NCBI GenBank assembly: GCA_943369665.1
Contig: CALRNX020000012.1
Coordinates: 1-64,000 of the forward strand
Source of the DNA: UKL13-3 sp943369665
GTDB taxonomy: Bacteria; Bacteroidota; Bacteroidia; UKL13-3
DNA length: 64,000 nucleotides
Direction of reading: 5' to 3'
Below, piece after piece: positions 28,070-36,112 of the stretch. The notes beneath the pieces were generated by a model. The model did not search any database and was not told the DNA's origin. It was given only the letters and a program-made list of their open reading frames with translations. A program made the translations under genes and the position numbers. Each line of letters opens with the position of its first letter. Positions within the stretch are counted from its first letter, which is position 1.

Positions 28070-29089
28070 ATGAAAACAGTAGCAGCAATTTTATTTTTCG
28101 TTTTGACACATCTGACATTTGCTCAGACAGTTTTTACTGTGGACGGTTTCGCTAAAGATTATTATGGAAAAGTTGAAATCAGCGACACTTCAGAAGTTTT
28201 CAGTAAGGGTTGGATAGCTATTTATGACAGTAAAACAAACAAGCAAATCATCAAAGTAGTTTCTGACGAGTTAGCACTGTCGCTTCATGGCGGCAAAGCA
28301 ATCGCTAACATCAAATCTTTACCTTATGGAGAACAGAGCTTAATCATGTATGATGACTTCAACTTTGACGGAAAGAAAGATTTTGCCATTGAAGACGGAC
28401 AAAATAGTTGTTATCATGGACCTTCATTCAAAATCTATTTAGCGACTGACAAGGGATTTTCTTTTAATGAAGCATTTACAAGATTAGCCCAAGAGTATTG
28501 CGGCATGTTTCAAGTTGATTACAACACAAAGACAATTTCAACAATGACAAAAAGTGGCTGTTGTTGGCATGAGTTTTCTGAATTTGTAATTGAGGATAAT
28601 AAACCGAAGGCAATCAAGATTATTACTGACGAGCAAGATTTACCATTTAACATTTTTACAGAGCAGACATGGAATGGCAAGGCAATGGTGAAGAAAACAA
28701 CAAAATCCATTGACACAGACCAAGAAGGAATTCAGGTTATACTTTCATTTATAGTTCCAGAGAACGGCAAAAAAGTTATTCTCTACAACATCAACGACAG
28801 AACACTCAATTACGCTCTTGTGCGTAAGGACAGCACAGTAGAATTTAGCTATCCGATTGAAACGGTTTATCAAAACCCCGACTTCAACTTTGACAGTTCA
28901 TCTGCTAATCGTTCTGTGACTTTTTCAAATAAAAGTGCGACTTACAAAATTTATGACCGACCTACTGAACTCGGAATGGAAGTAACTGTTGAAGGTAAAA
29001 CTTATATCTTGGTTGGCGACAATAAAACAAGGACTGGTGGATTGGACAATTTACTAAAAGTGCAACTTGACAATGTGGTTAATAAGTAG
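28070..29089 (+). CDS. Secreted XAC2610-like/FG-GAP-like protein (cassette 3)
   Basis: ATG at 28070 gives 339 residues with a signal peptide ending LTFAQ. The segment YDDFNFDGKKDFAIEDG is an EF-hand-like calcium-binding loop typical of FG-GAP and XAC2610-related proteins. It is followed by a CG...SGCCWHEF segment with a cysteine pair. The C-terminal third is beta-rich. Similar DFN.DG.D..I loops occur in cassettes 6, 19 and 24, so the array holds a family of such periplasmic or surface proteins. Function is unknown. Confidence 0.65.
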   Translation: MKTVAAILFFVLTHLTFAQTVFTVDGFAKDYYGKVEISDTSEVFSKGWIAIYDSKTNKQIIKVVSDELALSLHGGKAIANIKSLPYGEQSLIMYDDFNFDGKKDFAIEDGQNSCYHGPSFKIYLATDKGFSFNEAFTRLAQEYCGMFQVDYNTKTISTMTKSGCCWHEFSEFVIEDNKPKAIKIITDEQDLPFNIFTEQTWNGKAMVKKTTKSIDTDQEGIQVILSFIVPENGKKVILYNINDRTLNYALVRKDSTVEFSYPIETVYQNPDFNFDSSSANRSVTFSNKSATYKIYDRPTELGMEVTVEGKTYILVGDNKTRTGGLDNLLKVQLDNVVNK

Positions 29090-29105
29090 TAACGAGAGTA
29101 TGCCA

Positions 29106-29241
29106 GCCGCTAACATGGGCTTAGCGAAAGTGGCGGTTCAGTGGTTAATTGAACATTTGTACTTCGTATCAAGTGTAGTTCTGGTTGACAGTTTTGTGCT
29201 TCGTAATCGCCACCTTCGCCAAGCCCCAAACCGTTGGTAGT
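29106..29241 (+). repeat. attC-like site 3
   Basis: The left core GCCGCTAAC matches the cassette 3 start GTTAGCGGC. The arms are GGGCTTAGCGAAAGTGGCG and CGCCACCTTCGCCAAGCCC. The right core is GTTGGTA at 29233, with G in place of the usual A. Confidence 0.9.
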
Positions 29242-29247
29242 AATTTT

Positions 29248-29913
29248 ATGAGACACCACCTCGCAATAACAATATTAACTTTGACATTTTTAGGTTGTTC
29301 AACAAAAGACAATAAAGAAATGGGACTATTTGACAAATTATTTAGTAAAAAAGAAACGCCACAACAGACTGATAACAAAGTCGCAAGTTTTGATACAACT
29401 CAACTCGAAAGGACAGCGGTAATGTTAGACGAAAATTTGTATTGGTCAATTATTGACAAGTCGCTTAAGTGTACTTCAAATCAAGATGACCAAGAACAAT
29501 TCCTTATTAGAGAAATTGGCAATCTGACACCTACGCAAATGATAGGTTTTCGTTTACGTACAGACAAACTTCTGTACGACACATATAACTCTGAAATGTG
29601 GTGCGCAGGATATATTATGAATGGTGGGTGCTCTGATGATGGCTTTGAATATTTTAGAAATTGGGTTATTTCAAGAGGGAAAGAAACTTATTATAAGGCC
29701 AAAGAAAATCCTGACAACTTAATAGACGAAGTTGATAGCGAATTAGAAATGTATGACTTTGAAAGTTTTTGGTATGTATCTCTTGAAGCTTTCAAACAAA
29801 ATACAGGAAAGGATTTGTACGACTACATTGACGATGAAAACTTCAAAACCAAAGAAGGACAATATCCGCAATTTGAGTTTACTTGGCAGGAAGAAAACCC
29901 ATGTTCTTTCTAA
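29248..29913 (+). CDS. DUF4240 lipoprotein (cassette 4)
   Basis: ATG at 29248 gives about 221 residues. A lipoprotein signal (ITILTLTFLGC, Cys about residue 17) precedes the DUF4240 domain, recognised by LYWSIIDKS, IGFRLRTDKLLYDTYNSEMW and AGYIMNGGCSDDGFEYFRNW. DUF4240 members elsewhere are often cytoplasmic and found near toxin/immunity genes; the lipid anchor is unusual. The stop TAA falls inside a YTAAC-like core. Confidence 0.85.
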   Translation: MRHHLAITILTLTFLGCSTKDNKEMGLFDKLFSKKETPQQTDNKVASFDTTQLERTAVMLDENLYWSIIDKSLKCTSNQDDQEQFLIREIGNLTPTQMIGFRLRTDKLLYDTYNSEMWCAGYIMNGGCSDDGFEYFRNWVISRGKETYYKAKENPDNLIDEVDSELEMYDFESFWYVSLEAFKQNTGKDLYDYIDDENFKTKEGQYPQFEFTWQEENPCSF

Positions 29914-30113
29914 CATGCCGGCAAGAAGTTCACGCGAATGTCATATTCGTGAGAAGATAATAGGAAAGATAAAGTGAACAGGAAACTACCCCCGCGGTAA
30001 TAGTTTTTTACGCAATACGTGAAATAACTATTTTTACCTGCTGGGTTTTGCAATGGTTTGTATATGAGTATTTAATTCCTCTATTATTGCGTATGCTTAC
30101 TAAGTTAGCGGTC
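29911..30113 (+). repeat. Atypical or decayed attC-like site 4
   Basis: This 190-bp stretch between cassettes 4 and 5 does not have the standard arms. It contains TCTAAC at its left, a hairpin TCACGCGAAT/ATTCGTGA, and a longer inverted repeat AATAGTT...AACTATT. The right core GTTAGCGGTC (30104) is intact and pairs with the next site's left core. Confidence 0.45.
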
Positions 30114-30137
30114 AGGCTCAAGAATAAACCAGTTATT

Positions 30138-30818
30138 ATGACACCTTTAGAAAGAATAAAGATTTCCATTCCTTGTAAGGCAGATTTGGACAATATGGCT
30201 CCTAATTCTATTGGATTTTATTGTGCGCATTGCAAAAAAAACGTTATTGACTTCAGGACTCGTGAGTTATCATATTTAACCAAGGCCTTAGAGGAAAACA
30301 AAAACGTATGTGGCGTTTTTTACAAATCTCAAACCAGGAATAATGTAAACACTAATTTACTTAAGCGTTTTGCTGCTAGTTTTCTAATTACAATTGGACT
30401 TGGTTCATTTAATAAAAACCTAATGGCTCAGGCCTATTCCACAGATACCTTGACGCACAATCATAGCATTGAAAACGAAACTCATAATGACTTCATCGTG
30501 GGAGGTATTGACGAGACAATTCCGACTTTTAAGGACGGAGGAGATCAAGGGCTGAGAGATTTTTTAATTAAGAACCTTAAATATCCAAGTGACAGTGTTC
30601 AAGGAAAAGTCATCGTACAATACACTGTAGACACTACTGGAAAGACAACCGGTATAAAAATCGTTAAAGGGCTAAGCAAGTTGACAGACCAAGAAGTTAT
30701 AAGAGTAATATCCCTAATGGAATTTGTACCTGGTACACGGAATGGAAAGAAGTTACCAATTCGCATGACTCTACCAATAATATTTACATTAGACGACAAG
30801 AAAAGCCCGAACCGCTAA
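30138..30818 (+). CDS. TonB C-terminal-domain protein with N-terminal zinc-ribbon-like domain (cassette 5)
   Basis: ATG at 30138 gives 226 residues. The N-terminus carries ISIPCKADLDNM...GFYCAHCKKNVIDF and NVCGVF, a short Cys-containing domain common in Bacteroidota. A hydrophobic segment (FAASFLITIGLGSF) follows, then a TonB C-terminal domain (QGLRDFLIKNLKYP, VIVQYTVDTTG, LMEFVPGTRNG, LPIIFTL). TonB C-terminal domains contact outer-membrane receptors, but no proline-rich spacer is seen, so a sensor-like role is as likely as energy transfer. A homologous C-terminal domain occurs in cassette 11. Confidence 0.8.
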   Translation: MTPLERIKISIPCKADLDNMAPNSIGFYCAHCKKNVIDFRTRELSYLTKALEENKNVCGVFYKSQTRNNVNTNLLKRFAASFLITIGLGSFNKNLMAQAYSTDTLTHNHSIENETHNDFIVGGIDETIPTFKDGGDQGLRDFLIKNLKYPSDSVQGKVIVQYTVDTTGKTTGIKIVKGLSKLTDQEVIRVISLMEFVPGTRNGKKLPIRMTLPIIFTLDDKKSPNR

Positions 30819-30944
30819 CACGAGCCGTGAGCAATTGGAACTAGTGTTCAGTGTTTCAATATTTTGTTTACGTAATATTATCTTAGAAAGACAAATTTTC
30901 CTTCCCAATCTCCAACTGCGTTAGGTCTGGGAAGGTTAGCAGTT
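30811..30944 (+). repeat. attC-like site 5
   Basis: The left core AACCGCTAAC pairs with the cassette 5 start GTTAGCGGTC with one mismatch. The arms are weaker than average (GCAATTGGA with TCCAACTGC), the loop has TATCTTAGAAAGACAA, and the right core GTTAGCAG is at 30935. Confidence 0.75.
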
Positions 30945-30957
30945 ATAGCAATCGACA

Positions 30958-31668
30958 ATGAAAATTTTAGTTACATTTATAATTTTTCTAATTCATTTTG
31001 ACAGCTTCTCGCAGGACCTTACGGCATTTCCAATTATTGTTGCGCGTTCGACAATTCTTGCTGACTTTGTACCATTGGGTTGGACAACCTTATCTAAAGT
31101 AAGACATGACTTCAACAAAGACGGTATGGTTGACTACGCTTTTATTCTGCAGTCGAAAGACTCAATATTAGATTCAATATCGGACAACTACTTTAATTCA
31201 AGAGTATTAGTTATCGTTTTTCAAAATTCCGACAAGAGTTTCGAAAAGTCTGTACAGACAAACATTTTTTTTGGGAAAGGAAATTGGGGAGTTCAATCAT
31301 CCGACCCATTTGATAAAATCTCCGTTGACAAAGATCGCCTAAGAATAAGTTTCTTGACAGGTGGAACAACTAGAGCTTACCTGACATACTTCTTTCTATT
31401 TAAAGACAATGACTGGATTCTTAGCCGTTATGACTCGGAGATTTATGAGTGGTGGGACACACATTCATACGTGACTCGCTTCTACTTTCTCAATGGGGTT
31501 CAAGAGTGTTTAAAAATGAATAAACATAAAATCATTTTAAAAAAGACATCAACGATTGATAATGACTTGCAACTAAATGGACTCGAGAAACGTATTTACA
31601 GATTGACAGAACTTGATGCATCCAATTTTATTAATCCTTTTCTTGGAGACTCGGCATTTGACGACTAG
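30958..31668 (+). CDS. Secreted FG-GAP-like protein (cassette 6)
   Basis: This 236-residue protein has a signal peptide (IIFLIHFDSFSQ). A calcium-loop-like DFNKDGMVDYAFIL segment lies near residue 57, followed by beta-rich sequence ending in a charged C-terminus. No enzyme motif is seen. It resembles cassettes 19 and 24 only in the loop motif and general layout. Confidence 0.55.
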   Translation: MKILVTFIIFLIHFDSFSQDLTAFPIIVARSTILADFVPLGWTTLSKVRHDFNKDGMVDYAFILQSKDSILDSISDNYFNSRVLVIVFQNSDKSFEKSVQTNIFFGKGNWGVQSSDPFDKISVDKDRLRISFLTGGTTRAYLTYFFLFKDNDWILSRYDSEIYEWWDTHSYVTRFYFLNGVQECLKMNKHKIILKKTSTIDNDLQLNGLEKRIYRLTELDASNFINPFLGDSAFDD

Positions 31669-31678
31669 AGAAAGCTAC

Positions 31679-31865
31679 AGCTGCTAACAGCAGACCTGCC
31701 GCAATTGGCGCTAACTTACGAAGTTGTTCCATTTCGTTTACGCATTTTACCTGTCTTGGCAAGACAAATAAGTGCTTCGTTTCCTTGAGGTTCGTTTTTT
31801 ATATGCCAGGCAAACGAAAGCGAACTTTTCTGTATAATTGTTTCGCATAATAAATGTTATGGGGC
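31679..31865 (+). repeat. attC-like site 6, hybrid with the 77-bp element
   Basis: The left core AGCTGCTAAC pairs with the cassette 6 start GTTAGCAGTT apart from one base. The left arm (CTGCCGCAATTGGCGCTAAC) and loop are normal; the right arm is replaced by the element at 31780-31855. The right core GTTATGG is at 31856. Confidence 0.8.
31780..31855 (+). repeat. 77-bp array-boundary element, copy 3 (76 bp)
   Basis: Same order of parts as the other copies: ttgaggttcg, stem arms GTTCGTTTTTT and AAAGCGAAC, TTTTCTGTATAATTG, ataataaat, then the core. One A is missing from the 3' arm and a few substitutions are present. Confidence 0.8.
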
Positions 31866-31881
31866 ATTTTAAAAGACGACT

Positions 31882-32670
31882 ATGGGACTATTTAATAAAC
31901 TATTTGGCGACAAGACCAAAACTGACAATCCTGACAACACTAAACTACTTGGACTACTTGACAATTATTGGAAAGCAAATGGTGCAGGCGACACTTATAA
32001 AAATGTTGTATTGGAATTAATGAATGGAAATTCCTTTTTAATGTTTCCAACACAAAACGACACCAACACCGACCCAGACAAATGGACAACTGCTGAAAAG
32101 GACACAATATTAAAGCTTGCGTCAGTAGTAAATCTTGACGGGCTGAAAGTTTTGGGTGCGTTCACAGATGAACAAGCATTGCTTTCGTGGACAAAAAAGC
32201 CAAGCCAATATACTGCAATGCGTTCAAAAGATGTTTTGAAATTTGTGCAAGACAACGGAATGGACAGAATTATAATTAATAGTGACCAACGGAATATGTT
32301 CGTTTTAGAGAGAAGCAAAGAAAATGTTAAAGAACATTCAATTAAACAAGACACCAAAGTCCAATTAGGGACTCCCAACAGACCTCTTAGTAATTCAATA
32401 ACACAAAAACTCATTGACAATTTTAAAAGAGACAACACGATTTCAGAAGTTTATCAATACGGACAGACAAAAGACGGTGAGTTTAGTATTGTTCTTGGTT
32501 TCAAGTTGACGACCAATTCAGAAAATGCAAAGAAAGCTGCAATTAATGCGGTTCAAAATGCTTTGCAAGATGAAACCTTAGACCAACTGCTTGACTTGTT
32601 TTTCATAGAGACAGAAAGTTGGTATGAAAGCGTTAGAAAAATTGAGAACTCATTATTATATAGACAATAA
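31882..32670 (+). CDS. SseB-like protein (cassette 7, gene 1)
   Basis: This 262-residue cytoplasmic protein begins GLFNKLFGDK. The N-terminal half has LKVLGAFTDEQALLSW and FVQDNGMDRIIINSD, the pattern of the SseB N-terminal domain. The C-terminal half (ITQKLIDNFKRDNTISEVYQYG) matches the SseB C-terminal domain. SseB-type proteins occur near polymorphic toxin and secretion genes and in stress loci, with unclear biochemistry. It is followed 12 bp later by an unknown gene in the same cassette. Confidence 0.75.
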   Translation: MGLFNKLFGDKTKTDNPDNTKLLGLLDNYWKANGAGDTYKNVVLELMNGNSFLMFPTQNDTNTDPDKWTTAEKDTILKLASVVNLDGLKVLGAFTDEQALLSWTKKPSQYTAMRSKDVLKFVQDNGMDRIIINSDQRNMFVLERSKENVKEHSIKQDTKVQLGTPNRPLSNSITQKLIDNFKRDNTISEVYQYGQTKDGEFSIVLGFKLTTNSENAKKAAINAVQNALQDETLDQLLDLFFIETESWYESVRKIENSLLYRQ

Positions 32671-32682
32671 AAACGACTCATA

Positions 32683-33822
32683 TTGAAAAGTAAAGTTTTA
32701 AATACAAGCATTGACACACCAGAGAGTTTAAATTTTATGTTCCCGCAACTTACAGTGGAACAAGAAAGAGAAATTATTGCGGGCTTATTCGAACAACTAC
32801 TCATTTTTGATGAAATTTTCATTACAGCCAATAGACTAAATTTTGCGTTAACATTTCTTATTAAAACACTTGGAATAAATACTGTTGAACGACTTTTAAG
32901 AGCTGGTTACATTAAACTAATGATCTGGACACCTGTTGTTGTAACAGGTGCAGGTCAGCAATTAGAAGATGGAACTTTAGATGAGTCCACTATTTATGGA
33001 CAGCCGCCAATAGCTGCAGCGGCCTTATCAGAAAACGACATAGATCCGGAAAAACATATAAATAACTCACTTCAATTATTCAATTTTCACAGAGACAGAA
33101 AAAGAATTTTCACCAGACTTGCGGTTGAAAACTATATAGTTCCGAATGGGATGTCCTTCTCAAAGAATTCGGCAGATTTAGTGATAGAATCCTACAGAAA
33201 TAATAATCTTTTAGAGTTAGGACTACCTTATGAAAAAGAACCAAACCAACTTGACAAAAATGAGAGAATGAAGCTATTGAATCTAAGTTCTAAGGTTATT
33301 GAAACTGCTGTTCTTTCAGAATATAGTTTAAAGAGTTATGAGAACTATGACCACTATCAGATATGCAAACAAAACTTAAACAATATTGGAAAAGCATATA
33401 ATATAGCTGATAACTCTTCAACATTATTCAAATTAGAAGGACTACCTAATCTGAGAAAACTCTTCTTAGATGAGAAAATGCCATTTGACAGTGTTTTCAA
33501 AATTCGACATATATCAAATGCTAAATATTACAGAAGATGGATTAATGATGTCGGAGAAAACATAAATGGTGAAGAAATAACAAGAGAATACCTAAATGAA
33601 ATAAAAGGAGGAAAAAAGTTCTTTGAAACTTCAGAAGGTAAGTTTTTAAAGAATCTAGGTCTTTTTAGTGCCAATGCGATACTTGGACAAAAAATTGCTG
33701 GTGTTGAAGGCGCATTAGCAGGTTACTCTTTGGGCCTATTAGAAACTTATTGGCTTGACAAATTATTAAAGGGACATAACCCTTCAATGTTTATTGACTT
33801 GATAAAAAAGGAGTCAGAATAG
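32683..33822 (+). CDS. Uncharacterised 379-aa protein (cassette 7, gene 2)
   Basis: The reading frame opens at a TTG at 32683 (MKSKVLNTSID), with no ATG until MFPQLTV at 32737; the exact start is uncertain. The protein is largely helical and ends with a glycine/alanine-rich hydrophobic hairpin (NAILGQKIAGVEGALAGYSL), which could insert into or associate with a membrane. I do not recognise it. Its tight linkage to the SseB-like gene suggests a toxin/immunity or effector/partner pair, but that is only inferred. Confidence 0.5.
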   Translation: MKSKVLNTSIDTPESLNFMFPQLTVEQEREIIAGLFEQLLIFDEIFITANRLNFALTFLIKTLGINTVERLLRAGYIKLMIWTPVVVTGAGQQLEDGTLDESTIYGQPPIAAAALSENDIDPEKHINNSLQLFNFHRDRKRIFTRLAVENYIVPNGMSFSKNSADLVIESYRNNNLLELGLPYEKEPNQLDKNERMKLLNLSSKVIETAVLSEYSLKSYENYDHYQICKQNLNNIGKAYNIADNSSTLFKLEGLPNLRKLFLDEKMPFDSVFKIRHISNAKYYRRWINDVGENINGEEITREYLNEIKGGKKFFETSEGKFLKNLGLFSANAILGQKIAGVEGALAGYSLGLLETYWLDKLLKGHNPSMFIDLIKKESE

Positions 33823-33839
33823 GTCGACAGCAATTAAAC

Positions 33840-33978
33840 GCCCTATAACAGCGCACTTGCTCAATTGCCGTTAAATCGCTGTGTTCAGGCTTTCATTTAC
33901 GCTTTTATCATTATATTAGCTTGACAATTTATGGTTACGCAAACGGCAACTAAGCAAGTTCGCGAAACGTTAGCGGAT
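33840..33978 (+). repeat. attC-like site 7
   Basis: The left core GCCCTATAAC resembles the cassette 7 start GTTATGGGGC. The arms are CACTTGCTCAATTGCCGTT and AACGGCAACTAAGCAAGTT. The right core is GTTAGCG at 33969. Confidence 0.9.
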
Positions 33979-34130
33979 ATTTTTGGCGAAATTACTAACA
34001 TTAAACAAACTGCAAGAATCAGACAATGACTAAAGTATTCTATTCACAATTGGACTTTACAGGCTGGTTTTGACCGTGTTTTCTTTGCTTCACATTTATT
34101 CACAAAGACAAACTACTAATAAAAAAATCT
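33979..34130 (+). other. Non-coding leader of cassette 8
   Basis: About 150 bp between the core and the first gene of cassette 8. It contains a 15-codon open frame starting at 34025 (MTKVFYSQLDFTGWF), too short to call a gene, and no hairpin that I can support. Confidence 0.3.
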
Positions 34131-34466
34131 ATGCTTCAAAAGGATATGATAGAAACTCCAGATATTAAGGAGAAAATATACTCTGACTTTGGTGACAAAG
34201 CGGAATCAGTATTGAAGACACTTAGAGAAGCTATTAAAAAACACGACTACATAAATAGCGGACGAATACTTCGGTGCATTATTTACTTAGCGGACAAAAA
34301 CTTTGAAGCTCTGAAAAAGTACATTGACAATGCAATTGGCGACCCAAGAGATGTTATGTATTGGGCAGAATATGTAAACAGAGAAAAAGGATTTCAAGGC
34401 AACCCAAAAAGAGTGAGAGATTTTAACAAGACATTCCAGAACTGCGAAAATGACGTGCATGAATAA
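34131..34466 (+). CDS. Small helical protein of unknown function (cassette 8)
   Basis: This 111-residue soluble protein has a predominantly helical, charged sequence with the conserved-looking pattern GDPRDVMYWAEYVNRE and KRVRDFNKTF at its C-terminus. No family is recognised and no export signal is present. The cassette core pair GTTAGCGGAT/ATCCACTAAC differs at one base. Confidence 0.5.
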   Translation: MLQKDMIETPDIKEKIYSDFGDKAESVLKTLREAIKKHDYINSGRILRCIIYLADKNFEALKKYIDNAIGDPRDVMYWAEYVNREKGFQGNPKRVRDFNKTFQNCENDVHE

Positions 34467-34469
34467 AAC

Positions 34470-34590
34470 ATCCACTAACACACGTTTGGCTCAATGGGGG
34501 CTAACATCGTTAATTGGAACTTTGTGCTTCTATTGTAAATTCGTGCTGGCTGACAATTTCGTTTTCCAAAATCCCCCAATGCGCCAAACG
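34470..34590 (+). repeat. attC-like site 8, left part, split by IS110
   Basis: The left core ATCCACTAAC, the arms CGTTTGGCTCAATGGGGG and CCCCCAATGCGCCAAACG, and the loop are complete. The right core is interrupted: CCAAACG (ends 34590) is followed by the IS, and TTAGGTGC continues at 35829. Joining them restores CCAAACGTTAGGTGC, a normal attC end. Confidence 0.85.
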
Positions 34591-34625
34591 GCATTCCAAG
34601 ATCAAAAACAAGTTTTTTTCTGATT

Positions 34626-35612
34626 TTATGCCGCAAGTTCCTGATAGGGGGTTCCTCGGTTAACCGCTGCGAAGATTCGGGATACAAGTTTATTGCGAAT
34701 AATATTCAACACCACCATCTTAGGTTTACCTTCGTCAACTCGTTTCTTATAGTATTGTTTTAGCTGCTCGTCATGCTGTATGGCGCTGATGGCTGACATT
34801 GACAACAGACTTTTCATCTTTCGATCACTTATTGGGTGAATCTTCATTCTGCCATGAATGCTCGTTCCAGATTGATATGGGAATGGAGCCAAACCACAGT
34901 AAGAAGAGAACTGTCGCCAACTTACAAAACGTGTAAAGTTGTGGGTATGCAGTAACATTTGTATAGCCAGTATCATTCCAACTCCTTTTACACTGCGTGA
35001 CAGTTTATAGTTTTTATACATTTCAACTTCCGTTTTTACCAACGATGTCATAGCCTTCTCGATTGAGAGAATTTGAGCATTCAATAACGACAACGATTCC
35101 TGTAAGATTTCCAGCGAAACATCCTCTCCTGGCTTATCAACCAATACTAGCATCCCTTTTTCCAGACACTTTAAAGAGGTGGACTGTTTTACCAATTGCT
35201 CTCGCAAGCTCATCATCCGTTGCAATTCAACCAGTTTCTTGGAAGGAGGAACAGATACTTCTAACTCATCCCTTCTGAGCCATGCATAACGAGCTATTTC
35301 TTTTGAATCCGACTTGTCGGTCTTACCTCTTTTTAAGCCCATGGATCGTTTAATTTCAATAGGATTAACACAACAATAGTTTAACCCTTTTTCGTGCAAA
35401 AAGAAGCTTAAAACAAGACAATACCATCCGGTATGTTCAAAGCAGAACAACAGATCATTCGCTTTCAATTTCGTTGCACTCACCCATGTAATCATCTTCT
35501 TAAAGCCATGAATGTCATTGGTGAATTGTTTGTGTTGGTTGCGCGTGTAGAGAAAAGCATCAATAGTTCTTTTGGATACATCGATACCAATGGTTTCTTT
35601 TACATTTTTCAT
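34626..35612 (-). CDS. IS110-family transposase (DEDD, Tnp20 domain)
   Basis: The start at MKNVKETIGIDVSKRT (35612) fits the family; an upstream in-frame ATG at 35657 is less likely. The 328 residues include an N-terminal DEDD RuvC-like domain (D in IGIDVSK, E in CFEHTGWY, D residues in GKTDKSDSKEIA). A coiled-coil middle and a C-terminal transposase_20 domain follow (SVKGVGMILAIQML, FSSYCGLAPFPYQSGTSI), containing the family's catalytic serine. It recombines DNA as directed by a bridge RNA. The frame is intact, so the element may be active. Confidence 0.95.
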   Translation of the reverse strand: MKNVKETIGIDVSKRTIDAFLYTRNQHKQFTNDIHGFKKMITWVSATKLKANDLLFCFEHTGWYCLVLSFFLHEKGLNYCCVNPIEIKRSMGLKRGKTDKSDSKEIARYAWLRRDELEVSVPPSKKLVELQRMMSLREQLVKQSTSLKCLEKGMLVLVDKPGEDVSLEILQESLSLLNAQILSIEKAMTSLVKTEVEMYKNYKLSRSVKGVGMILAIQMLLHTHNFTRFVSWRQFSSYCGLAPFPYQSGTSIHGRMKIHPISDRKMKSLLSMSAISAIQHDEQLKQYYKKRVDEGKPKMVVLNIIRNKLVSRIFAAVNRGTPYQELAA

Positions 35613-35827
35613 ACATTCGTGTTTAACAGATAAAAAATAAACTTGCTGGACTATCACCTTTAACGGGCCTATATGCCCAACATTCCAAGTAGTTATTGCA
35701 AGTCCGATTTGAGAGACGGGACTTATGCGCCTGACAGGAATAAAATCCTAGGGAACGTTTGAGTTCACCCGCCTCTCTCTTCGGTTAAGTTATTGTTTTT
35801 ATCCGGATACAAACTAAAGGTGGGAAC
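35613..35827 (-). ncRNA. Candidate bridge RNA region of the IS110 element
   Basis: This is the long non-coding end upstream of the transposase start, where IS110-group elements encode their guide RNA. On the minus strand it contains CTCAAACGTTCCC (35762-35750), sharing CAAACGTT with the restored target CCAAACGTTAGG. Several short inverted repeats are present (e.g. GGGCCTATATGCCC at 35664-35677). Structure and ends were not modelled. Confidence 0.4.
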
Positions 35828-35851
35828 GTTAGGTGCAAGCTTAATGACGAT

Positions 35852-36112
35852 ATGATAACACGGAGGAAAATAGAAATATACAAAAAATTCAGTGGCGACA
35901 TTGACCACTTTGCAAGAGTCGGGACACCTCAAGACAAAGTTGATATTTCTGATAAAGATTGGTCATTAATTGACAGTTTACTTCAAGACCTCGAATTAGT
36001 TGACAAAGGCTTGGCCGCAGATACTTTTGTTAAAAGATTAGATGAACGAATTAAAGAAAGCTGCGAAAGCGAAGGTGTTTTTCAAGAGTTAAAAAGAATA
36101 AATAAAAAATGA
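35852..36112 (+). CDS. Small protein of unknown function (cassette 9, gene 1)
   Basis: This 86-residue acidic helical protein (ITRRKIEIYKKFSGDIDHF...DWSLIDSLLQDLELV) lacks an export signal. It overlaps the WapI-like gene by ATGA, indicating translational coupling. The role is unknown; coupling to an immunity-like gene hints at a toxin/immunity context. Confidence 0.55.
   Translation: MITRRKIEIYKKFSGDIDHFARVGTPQDKVDISDKDWSLIDSLLQDLELVDKGLAADTFVKRLDERIKESCESEGVFQELKRINKK

Larger units (their letters stand above)
34591..35827 (-). mobile_element. IS110-family insertion sequence inserted in an attC core
   Basis: About 1.24 kb carrying one DEDD transposase on the minus strand, a very short 3' non-coding end (about 35 bp) and a long 5' non-coding end (about 215 bp). 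This is the IS110-group layout, in which the long end encodes the bridge RNA. Flanks share AACG and no inverted terminal repeats are seen, as expected for this family. CATTCCAAG occurs at 34592 and 35681. The boundaries are inferred from restoring the attC core. Confidence 0.75.

Noticed and set aside
34590..35690. CATTCCAAG at 34592 and 35681 as a target-site duplication of the IS.
   Set aside because: The second copy lies about 140 bp inside the element judged from the restored attC core, and IS110 elements normally make no duplication. It may be a donor-related sequence of the element.
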